Origin: CAYFHQ01 sp964342805
GTDB lineage: Bacteria; Bacillota; Clostridia; Peptostreptococcales; Acidaminobacteraceae
Reading direction: 5' to 3'
Length of the DNA stretch: 10,320 nt
Assembly (NCBI GenBank): GCA_964342805.1
Contig: CAYFHQ010000118.1
Coordinates: forward strand, 1-10,320
Made by a program: the position numbers and the translations under genes. Below, piece after piece: positions 1 to 5,828 of the stretch. The notes below the pieces were generated by a model. It ran no database searches. It was not told the DNA's origin and saw only the letters and a program-made list of their open reading frames with translations. Each line of letters begins with the position of its first letter. The stretch's first letter is position 1.

Positions 1-1719
1 GAGTTCATAACTACTGAACTTGAATTTCGTGTCTTGACAAGCGTGCACATTATATTTTACGGACAGCTTATGGCCCATTTCTTCCAGCTTGGTTCTTGTT
101 TCTTCAGCAATGCTGCTTTCCACATAAAGTGACTTCTTGTTCAGCTGGTGCATACGTGGAAGTTCAACGGCTTCCTGCATACCCATGCCATGGTCGATCA
201 CGTTTACGATCACCTGCATAATGGTACCTGGAATCCGGCTACCGCCAGGTGTACCCACAGCCATGTACGTTTGTCCATCTTTTAGGACAACCGTTGGGCT
301 GATCGTTGATCTGGCCCGGTTGCCACCCTTTACCTTGTTGACGTCATAAGACGTGGAGAAGTTAAAGGTTGCTGAGTTGAGGGCAAAACCAGTGTTCTTA
401 GGAACCACCCCACAGCCGAAGTAAAGACTGATAGTATTGGTAGTGGACACCATATTACCTGCCTTGTCCATTACGCTGAAGTGGGTCGTATGGGCAGACT
501 CAAACTCGTCAAAGATTGCCGTCTTTTGGTCAGGAGAAGGTGCGTCCATTTGTACTTTTTGCTCATAAAGGAACTTGGCATATTCCTTACTTAGAAGTCC
601 CTCAGTGTTAACTGTTACATAGTCTGGGTCACCCACAAGATTGTAACGGTCTGCGTGGGCATACTTGAGGGCTTCTTCCATGAGCTGGAGGCTCTCCACT
701 GAGTTTGGACCCAGGGCCTTCATGTCTGCTTGTTCCAGAACGTTCAAGGCTTCAAGCAGGGCCACGCCACCTGCCGATGGAGGGGCAGCTGTGATGACTT
801 CATAACCACGGTAGTCGGTGCGGATAGGCTCTCTCCAAACAGACTTGTAGTTGGCCATATCGTCCTTGGTCATGAGACCGCCAGTTTCCTGTACGGCGTC
901 AACAATACTCTGGGCGATGTCACCCGTATAGAAGCCATCACTGCCTTGGTTTGCAATCACGCGGAGCATGTCTGCATAATCTTTGTTCACAACGATCTCG
1001 CCTTTTTCGTATGGAAGGCCGTCATTGAGGAATACTTTTGCTGTTTCTTCATAAGTGGATAGTTTTTCGTAGTTGTCCATCATGACATCCACCATGTGAG
1101 GTGAAATCTCATAACCGTTTTCCGATAATTCGATTACCGGTGCTAATATTTGGTCGATGGACATTGTACCGTACTCGTCCAGTGCCTTTAGCCATCCATC
1201 AACGGCCCCAGGAACCAGTGCTGCCTTCCCAGTAATACGGTCCGCTGTGTAAGCCCGGTCATAAGACTCATAAATTTCTTGGGTCAGGGCAGCTGGTGCT
1301 GTACCCATGTAATCCAGGTAGGCTTGCTTGCCTGTTTCTGCGTCATGGATCAACATGGTACCGTAACCACCTGGGCCGGAAGCATTGGGCTCCACTAGAC
1401 CTAGGGTAAAGGAAATGGCCACTGCTGCGTCAATGGCGTTACCACCTTGCTTCATGATGTCCATACCAATTTTGGTTGCGTATGGATTGGCAGAAGCAAT
1501 GACACCGTTCATACCCTTGGCGTCTCGCACGCTCAGGTCCTTTAGCTCGTCAGCCAAGATAATCCCCTGTGGCTCTGACGGTTCAGCTGGTGGTGCTTCT
1601 TCTGTAACCACAATTGGTTCTTCTACTTTTTCTACTTCTGGTGCTGTTGGTTGACAACCTGTGAAGGCCATGGTCATGGCCAAGACAAATACCAACAACA
1701 AGCTCAAATGCTTTTTCAT
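1..1719 (-). CDS. GGT-like lipoprotein, divergent paralogue (partial, C-terminus off left edge)
   Basis: An exported Ntn-hydrolase of the gamma-glutamyltransferase family. At least 573 residues are present; comparison with the neighbouring paralogue suggests only about 20 are missing at the left edge. The start is fixed by GAGGGG seven bases upstream and by the signal peptide, which ends in a lipobox (AFTGC, Cys22), so the mature protein should be a membrane lipoprotein. An acidic, Pro-rich linker follows, then the family core (GGNAVDAAV). The autoprocessing and catalytic Thr is T411 in TTHFSV, and the oxyanion Gly-Gly loop (GTPGGSR) is intact. Residues that bind the gamma-glutamyl group in E. 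coli GGT are altered: Arg114 is Met138, Asn411 is Ser431, Gln430 is Ala450, Asp433 is Asn453, Ser463 is Thr472. Inference: the enzyme self-cleaves and hydrolyses or transfers something other than a standard gamma-glutamyl group. It lies 111 bases behind the other GGT on the same strand and may be co-transcribed with it. Confidence 0.9.
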   Translation of the reverse strand, partial: MKKHLSLLLVFVLAMTMAFTGCQPTAPEVEKVEEPIVVTEEAPPAEPSEPQGIILADELKDLSVRDAKGMNGVIASANPYATKIGMDIMKQGGNAIDAAVAISFTLGLVEPNASGPGGYGTMLIHDAETGKQAYLDYMGTAPAALTQEIYESYDRAYTADRITGKAALVPGAVDGWLKALDEYGTMSIDQILAPVIELSENGYEISPHMVDVMMDNYEKLSTYEETAKVFLNDGLPYEKGEIVVNKDYADMLRVIANQGSDGFYTGDIAQSIVDAVQETGGLMTKDDMANYKSVWREPIRTDYRGYEVITAAPPSAGGVALLEALNVLEQADMKALGPNSVESLQLMEEALKYAHADRYNLVGDPDYVTVNTEGLLSKEYAKFLYEQKVQMDAPSPDQKTAIFDEFESAHTTHFSVMDKAGNMVSTTNTISLYFGCGVVPKNTGFALNSATFNFSTSYDVNKVKGGNRARSTISPTVVLKDGQTYMAVGTPGGSRIPGTIMQVIVNVIDHGMGMQEAVELPRMHQLNKKSLYVESSIAEETRTKLEEMGHKLSVKYNVHACQDTKFKFSSYEL

Positions 1720-1772
1720 GTATTTTCCCCTCATATCAACTGCTGCATTTCACACCTTCACCCTAACATGGT

Positions 1773-1786
1773 AGAAAGCGTTTTCT
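1773..1786. promoter_or_regulatory. cre-like palindrome upstream of the divergent GGT gene
   Basis: The plus strand reads AGAAAGCGTTTTCT, a near-perfect 7+7 inverted repeat centred on CG. It matches the CcpA operator consensus TGNAANCGNWNNCA at all defined positions except the outermost two. It lies 54-67 bases upstream of the start codon at 1719, inside the 111-base gap between the two GGT genes, where a promoter could sit. No convincing -35/-10 pair is visible; the best -10-like hexamer on the minus strand is TACCAT immediately downstream of the palindrome. It could equally be an operator for another LacI/GalR-type regulator, or chance. Confidence 0.3.
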
Positions 1787-1830
1787 TGGGTTTCTCTCTT
1801 TTTTCACTTTCATTTTTGTAACATGTGAGC

Positions 1831-3546
1831 TTAATGAACACCTATGGCACTACCGTCACGTCTTGGGTCTGCACCCCCATGTAAGTCTCCATTTTCAAGG
1901 TATACAACCCCTTGTACGCCACCGAAATAAAGGTCATTTTCTTTTCGCACGGTCACCTCATGGCCCATGGATTTGAGGGTTTCAACCGTCTCCCCTGCAA
2001 TTCCACCTTCTAGTTTTAGGGCCCCTCTCTCATACTGGGCAATCCGCGGGCTTTCTATGGCCGTTTGTAGGTCCATGCCATGGTCAATGATCTGAGAAAT
2101 GACCCAGGGAACTGTGGCGATAATCCGCTTGCCGCCAGGTGTTCCAATGGCCCCATAGGCCTTTCCTTCTTTCAGAATCAGGGTTGGACTCATACTGGAC
2201 AGGGGGCGTTTGCCCGGCTCAATAAAGTTGGGACTGGAGGGGTCAAAACTAAAGTCTGCTATTTCGTCATTCATAAGAATGCCTGTTCCAGGGACGACAA
2301 TACCCGAACCAAAGAAGTGGTTAATGGTCTTGGTCACAGACACCATGGTCCCCTGGTCGTCGATAATGGAATAGTGGGTGGTTGACCCACTCTCATACTG
2401 CCAGGGATCAAAGCTTTCAAAGCCTGCGCTGGCCTTTTCCAGGTCAATACTGTCTGCCAGGGTCTTGGCATAGTCCTTGCTTTGGAGGCCGCCCAGGGGC
2501 ACGTCTACAAAGTCTGTGTCTCCCATATGGAGGTTTCTGTCGTTATAAACCCGCTTCATGGTTTCCGCCCACAAGTGAATGGTTTTAGCATCTGTAGGTT
2601 CCATGGAAGCCAGGTCAAAGTTCTCCATAATATTGAGCATTTCAATCACGTGGGTACCACCGGAAGACGACGGTGGCGCTGAAACAATCTCATAGCCCCG
2701 ATAGTCGCCTCTTACAGGTTCCCGCATTTTCACCTGGTAGTTTTCAAAGTCCGCCAGGGTCAGGTAACCCCCCTGGCCGTTGACTGCCTCTACGATTTTC
2801 TTTGCAATCTCTCCCCTATAAAAGACCGAGGCCCCCTGGTCTGCAATTTGCTCTAGGGTCTGGCTCAAGTCTGCTTGAACCAAAAGGTCTCCCTCCATTA
2901 GGGGCAGGCCTTCTGTTGTAAAGACTTCTGCCGTTGCAGGATTACCTGAAAGGAGGTCAAACTTGCCTTGGGCGATCCCAGCCAGGGTGCTGGACACTTC
3001 AAAACCTTCTTTGGCCACTTGAATGGATGGGGCCATGACAGTCTGACGGTCCAAGGTTCCGTATGCTTCAAGGGCATGGAGGAGACCCGCAACCTCTCCT
3101 GGAATGGCGATGGACTTGGGTCCAATCTGGTGCTCCATGTTGAGGACCTTGCCCTCCTCGTCCAGACTGTACTTGTCTAAAGAGGCTTCCTCGGGCAGGA
3201 CCTCACGGAAGTCCACAAAGGCCAGGTCTCCGGTTTGTCCGTCCCGGATGAGCATAAAGCCACCCCCGCCGATGCCAGACGCATTGGGTTCAAGGACGCC
3301 CAGGGCGAAGCCCACCGCAACGGCCGCATCGACTGCGTTTCCGCCTTTTTCAAGGATTTCTACACCAATGGCTGACGCCTTGGGATGCGCACTGGCCACC
3401 ATTCCCTTGGAACTGATATCGTCTCTTCCCGGCGTGATTGGCTCACTTAGGACGCCGCTGGAACACCCGGTCAAGGCTGTTGTCATAAGCAAAAAACAGA
3501 CCAGTAGCAAGGCTACCAGCCGTCTAGGTTCTCGTCTTGTATACAT
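1831..3546 (-). CDS. ggt: Gamma-glutamyltransferase (glutathione hydrolase), lipoprotein
   Basis: A 571-residue enzyme that hydrolyses or transfers the gamma-glutamyl group of glutathione and related peptides outside the cell. The start at 3546 is chosen over an in-frame ATG at 3618 because it overlaps the upstream stop (TGATG), has GGGGGAAG just upstream, and opens a signal peptide with lipobox LTGC. The 3618 start would put 24 basic residues before it. Motifs, numbered from this start: GGNAVDAAV, substrate Arg114 in DFRE, nucleophile Thr389 in TTHYS, Asn409, Glu428 and Asp431 in the NDEIADF segment, Ser450-Ser451 in RPLSSMSP, and the Gly471-Gly472 oxyanion loop. All expected catalytic and binding positions are present, ending in a normal GGADPRRDG tail. 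The lid-loop region between Asp431 and RPLSS is short, as in Bacillus GGTs, suggesting an open active site. It should mature by autocleavage before Thr389 into two subunits anchored at the membrane. Confidence 0.93.
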   Translation of the reverse strand: MYTRREPRRLVALLLVCFLLMTTALTGCSSGVLSEPITPGRDDISSKGMVASAHPKASAIGVEILEKGGNAVDAAVAVGFALGVLEPNASGIGGGGFMLIRDGQTGDLAFVDFREVLPEEASLDKYSLDEEGKVLNMEHQIGPKSIAIPGEVAGLLHALEAYGTLDRQTVMAPSIQVAKEGFEVSSTLAGIAQGKFDLLSGNPATAEVFTTEGLPLMEGDLLVQADLSQTLEQIADQGASVFYRGEIAKKIVEAVNGQGGYLTLADFENYQVKMREPVRGDYRGYEIVSAPPSSSGGTHVIEMLNIMENFDLASMEPTDAKTIHLWAETMKRVYNDRNLHMGDTDFVDVPLGGLQSKDYAKTLADSIDLEKASAGFESFDPWQYESGSTTHYSIIDDQGTMVSVTKTINHFFGSGIVVPGTGILMNDEIADFSFDPSSPNFIEPGKRPLSSMSPTLILKEGKAYGAIGTPGGKRIIATVPWVISQIIDHGMDLQTAIESPRIAQYERGALKLEGGIAGETVETLKSMGHEVTVRKENDLYFGGVQGVVYLENGDLHGGADPRRDGSAIGVH

Positions 3547-3887
3547 CAATCTTCCCCCATGTCTCTTTCGTAGTTTTCGTCTAAGCGCAGGAGTTCTTCG
3601 TCCATTCGTCTGCGCCAACTGGAAATATGCTTGATGATGTCACTTTGCTGCTTATAATCAAATGGACTGACGGATTTGAGTGCCCTCAGTGATTGCAGGA
3701 TGTTGTGAAATGCAGCCTCAATCGACTTGGTAATCCGCAGTCCATCTTCAAACGTTTTGGCTTCTTTGAGGTGTGTAAAGGCTTGGTCATAAGCGCCTAG
3801 CTCCCCTTGGAGCTTCTTTTGAATGGCCTTGACCCGCTTGACCTTTAACTTGTCTAGATTAGGGCCTTGCCCTTCCTTGTTTGACAT
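3546..3887 (-). CDS. Small helical cytoplasmic protein of unknown function, coupled to ggt
   Basis: A 113-residue protein that I do not recognise. The start at 3887 is preferred to an in-frame ATG at 3926 because it has GAGGTGA five bases upstream. The sequence is highly charged (Lys, Glu, Arg, Asp), has no cysteine, no signal peptide and no membrane segment. It looks almost entirely alpha-helical, with Leu/Ile spacing compatible with a helical bundle or coiled coil, an SSWRRRMDEELLRL helix near the end, and an acidic C-terminus. Its TGA overlaps the ATG of the GGT gene (TGATG), so the two are translationally coupled and probably made in matched amounts. The coupling suggests a functional link, yet this protein stays in the cytoplasm while GGT is exported; no function is assigned. 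Confidence 0.8.
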   Translation of the reverse strand: MSNKEGQGPNLDKLKVKRVKAIQKKLQGELGAYDQAFTHLKEAKTFEDGLRITKSIEAAFHNILQSLRALKSVSPFDYKQQSDIIKHISSWRRRMDEELLRLDENYERDMGED

Positions 3888-4160
3888 ACAGTTCACCTCA
3901 GTCTTATTGTATGTCGATTTCGTCACAAATTGGGGTTTTTCTCTTTTTTCTTTTATTCACTTTTTTCACTGTCTGAATATACGCTTTCAAGGGCGAATTA
4001 TACATTCGGAAATATATTCCTTGGATTATGTGCTAATATTTAACAACAATTACACTTATTAAGTTAAATCGTACTACAAATCCATTGTAGAAACATTTGT
4101 TCGGAATCATTGTTTACCAATGTTTTCAGGTTGATGGTTGAGTCAAGAAAGGACACAATG
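3888..4160. other. Divergent intergenic region, AT-rich
   Basis: About 270 bases separate the minus-strand ggt operon from the plus-strand secreted-protein gene, so promoters for both directions are expected here. The sequence is AT-rich with T-runs near 3937-3966. The best -10-like elements are TACAAT on the minus strand (3906-3911) and TGCTAATAT, of extended -10 type, on the plus strand (4031-4039). Neither has a good -35 at the right distance. A short inverted repeat, CATTG/CAATG around TTTAC, lies at 4108-4122. No coding sequence, known riboswitch or RNA gene is seen. Confidence 0.5.
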
Positions 4161-4790
4161 ATGAAAAAGATTTTGACACTGTTATTGATTTTAACACTCG
4201 TACTGAGCATGGGGATTGGTTCATATGCCGATACCTCAATGGAAGCAGAAACAATTGGGACTTACTCAAAAGAAATCACAGAAAAAGAATACCTAGAAGG
4301 AATGGCACGTGAGCTTAACATTACTTATGATCAAGCTGCATTGAGAAATGAAATGGAGAACATGAAATACTTCTCCATGGGTGGCATTGGAACCAGAGGC
4401 CTTGATGAGGTTGCTAAATACAAGCAAGTTACAAGATTCTTGAAAATCAATGGTTCAAACAGTTATCTAACAATGGCTTCTGAGATCAAATATGCGTACT
4501 CCATCCCAGAAGGCCGAGCGATCGAAATCATCCGTGTTGGTGCTCCATTAATGAGTATCACAGGTGCAACATCTTTCCATATCAATGGTGGTGGCTTTAA
4601 CATTGAAAACTTTGGAACTAGTGCACGTATCAGCCAAACTGCAACACTTACGTTCACGATCACAGACTCAGTAGGCGTGAGTGCAGGTATTGGAGATATT
4701 TTCAGTGTTGACACATCTACGTCAGGCGAAACAATTGTTACAACGGTTCCAAGAACATTCGTCATGAGCATTAAACTCAGTGAACTATAG
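4161..4790 (+). CDS. Secreted protein of unknown function
   Basis: A 209-residue protein with a clear Sec signal peptide: Lys-Lys, a Leu-rich core, and a signal peptidase I site after SYA (residue 23). The adjacent ATG at 4158 is also possible, but AAAGGA (4148-4153) is seven bases from 4161 and only four from 4158. The mature protein begins with a short acidic helical stretch containing ARELNITYDQAA, then has an extended, Thr/Ser/Gly-rich half that looks beta-stranded (for example SQTATLTFTITDSV). There is no cysteine, no lipobox, no sorting motif and no C-terminal anchor, so it should be released or loosely surface-bound. I cannot assign a family. Eleven bases downstream lies a small membrane protein gene, and both end at one terminator, so they form a two-gene unit. 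A bacteriocin-like role is possible but only inferred from layout. Confidence 0.85.
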   Translation: MKKILTLLLILTLVLSMGIGSYADTSMEAETIGTYSKEITEKEYLEGMARELNITYDQAALRNEMENMKYFSMGGIGTRGLDEVAKYKQVTRFLKINGSNSYLTMASEIKYAYSIPEGRAIEIIRVGAPLMSITGATSFHINGGGFNIENFGTSARISQTATLTFTITDSVGVSAGIGDIFSVDTSTSGETIVTTVPRTFVMSIKLSEL

Positions 4791-4801
4791 ATTGGATTCC
4801 T

Positions 4802-5065
4802 ATGAAAAACTTACTGAAATTCGGCAAACTACCACTACGTAAAATTGTGAAGCTACTGTTTCCCTCGTCCTATATACTCATCGTAGCACGCTTGTATTTT
4901 TCTCAAATTCAAGTTGGGCCAGACAGTTGGTTATATGGAAACGCAAGTCTGCAAACAACTCTGTTTTCACTCCACCGAATTTACTTTCATATCATTGAGC
5001 CAATCCTGATCCTTCTGGCTCTTAAACTCTTATTTGACTTACTCCTCAGTTTCACGAAGGAGTAA
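4802..5065 (+). CDS. Small two-helix membrane protein of unknown function
   Basis: An 87-residue protein with a basic N-terminus (MKNLLKFGKLPLRKIVK), a first hydrophobic segment at about residues 18-33, a polar loop containing QVGPDSWLYG, and a second strong hydrophobic segment at about 62-82. It ends with a short FTKE tail. The ribosome binding site is weak, but the gene begins 11 bases after the stop of the secreted protein and is followed by a terminator, so translation probably depends on the upstream gene. The loop between the helices carries Trp, Tyr and His. No enzyme motif is visible. It may be a membrane partner, a processing or immunity factor for the secreted protein, but that is inferred from position only. 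Confidence 0.75.
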   Translation: MKNLLKFGKLPLRKIVKLLFPSSYILIVARLYFSQIQVGPDSWLYGNASLQTTLFSLHRIYFHIIEPILILLALKLLFDLLLSFTKE

Positions 5066-5099
5066 AAACCGACATCCACACTTAACTGATCAACCACAA

Positions 5100-5134
5100 A
5101 AGAGCTCCTTGGACATCCAAGGGGCTCTTCTTAT
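5100..5134 (+). terminator. Rho-independent terminator of the secreted/membrane protein pair
   Basis: AAGAGCTCCTTGG (5100-5112) pairs with CCAAGGGGCTCTT (5117-5129) around a 4-base loop. This gives a 13-bp stem with a single G-U pair, followed by a short T-containing tail (CTTATTA). It lies 35 bases after the stop at 5065. Confidence 0.8.
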
Positions 5135-5166
5135 TAACTCCGTTTATTTCTCCTTGCAGGCATAAA

Positions 5167-5194
5167 AAAAGCCGATCACGAACGATCGGCTTTT
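5167..5194 (-). terminator. Rho-independent terminator of the cold shock gene
   Basis: GCCGATC (5171-5177) and GATCGGC (5184-5190) form a stem around a 6-base loop, extended by AAAA/TTTT pairs. On the minus strand the stem is followed by a run of seven T. It begins 13 bases after the cold shock stop codon. The T-tract on the plus strand is shorter (four), so it may also work weakly in that direction as a backstop. Confidence 0.85.
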
Positions 5195-5207
5195 GAATAT
5201 GCTTGGA

Positions 5208-5408
5208 TTATACTGATGTGATGTTCTCAGCTTGAGGACCCTTAGGTCCGTTTGCTAGAGTGAAAGTAACTCTTTCACCTTCTTCAAGCGTCTTGAAACC
5301 ATCTTTGTTGATTTGTGTGAAGTGTGCAAATACGTCATTGCCATCTTCACCAGTAATAAAACCAAAACCTTTTTCAGCGTTGAACCACTTTACTGTTCCG
5401 TTCATCAT
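5208..5408 (-). CDS. csp: Cold shock protein, CspA/CspB family
   Basis: A 66-residue single-domain nucleic-acid chaperone that binds single-stranded RNA and DNA and keeps mRNA unfolded at low temperature. The RNP1 motif KGFGFI and an RNP2-type motif VFAHF (the family usually has VFVHF) are present, as are the WFN start and the GPQAENI end. The full-length match to the 65-67 residue family leaves little doubt. The start at 5408 lies eight bases from GGAGG (5417-5421); the next ATG at 5405 is 11 bases away and would give 65 residues. Longer in-frame starts upstream would add a non-family extension. It is monocistronic, with its own terminator and a probable long leader. Confidence 0.95.
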   Translation of the reverse strand: MMNGTVKWFNAEKGFGFITGEDGNDVFAHFTQINKDGFKTLEEGERVTFTLANGPKGPQAENITSV

Positions 5409-5456
5409 AATTGTTTCCTCCAAAATTCTGTCCTTAGATTCTTGTAAAAAATGCAT

Positions 5457-5758
5457 TCAAGACGATATTGTCCAAATAGATAAAATTTCAGAAATGATAC
5501 GGCTGCGGATAATCGACATTGGTTTCATTAAAAATACTTTATTCATAAATGTTTTTCACTATTGATTTAAGGTACTTCGATATACTATCACAAAAGAACC
5601 AACCTGGCAAGCTAAATATATCTTTCTATGATTTCACAAATACTTACATTAAGCCAATGTGATGTTTAAAGGAAGGGGTTTGAGTGTAAAAATATAGTCA
5701 ATGTAGGGCTTTAGCCAGCCATGGGCCCCGTATACACACAAGCAGAGAGGACACCCAT
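5457..5758. other. Divergent intergenic region between csp and the GGDEF-EAL gene
   Basis: About 300 bases without a convincing gene. The left part probably holds the csp leader and promoter. The right part (about 5640-5758) should hold the promoter of the GGDEF-EAL gene, but no clear -35/-10 pair is seen there. A small hairpin-capable GGCTTTAGCC lies at 5707-5716. I see no conserved core of either known c-di-GMP riboswitch class upstream of the GGDEF-EAL start. Confidence 0.5.
5565..5593 (-). promoter_or_regulatory. Candidate promoter of the cold shock gene
   Basis: On the minus strand TTGTGA (5593-5588) and TTAAAT (5570-5565) are separated by exactly 17 bases; each matches 4 of 6 consensus positions. 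Transcription would start near 5558 and leave a leader of about 150 nt before the start codon. That length is typical of cold-inducible csp messages, whose leader folds differently with temperature. Called from sequence only. Confidence 0.35.
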
Positions 5759-5828
5759 ATGAACTTGTCACAACTACGCAAAACCTTCCAAACCCATGCA
5801 TTAGACTTACTCTTAACCATAAGCTTTT

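Noticed and set aside
730..1062. A 110-codon plus-strand open frame, and others like it across 1-3600.
   Set aside because: These are shadows of the two GGT genes, which carry full family motifs on the minus strand.
3547..3618. A longer GGT starting at 3618 (24 extra residues).
   Set aside because: The extension overlaps the end of the 113-residue gene, is strongly basic and would precede the lipoprotein signal peptide. The 3546 start has a ribosome binding site and the TGATG coupling.
3104..3634. A 176-codon open frame on the plus strand.
   Set aside because: It lies wholly antisense to the GGT gene and its coupled neighbour, has Pro/Ser-rich composition typical of a shadow frame, and no ribosome binding site or recognisable motif.
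4085..4125. Inverted repeats around CATTGTTTACCAATG as an operator or hairpin.
   Set aside because: The arms are only 5 bp, the region is AT-rich, and chance repeats of this size are common. Noted only in the intergenic entry.
4463..4771. A 102-codon open frame on the minus strand.
   Set aside because: It is antisense to the secreted-protein gene, with no ribosome binding site and no family resemblance. The plus-strand frame has a signal peptide and a terminator-bound operon.
5430..5456. An N-terminally extended cold shock protein (82 residues from 5456).
   Set aside because: The extension does not resemble the family, and GGAGG is ideally placed for the start at 5408.
5640..5758. A possible c-di-GMP riboswitch upstream of the GGDEF-EAL gene.
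   Set aside because: None of the conserved core sequences of either known class is visible, and only a small hairpin can be drawn.
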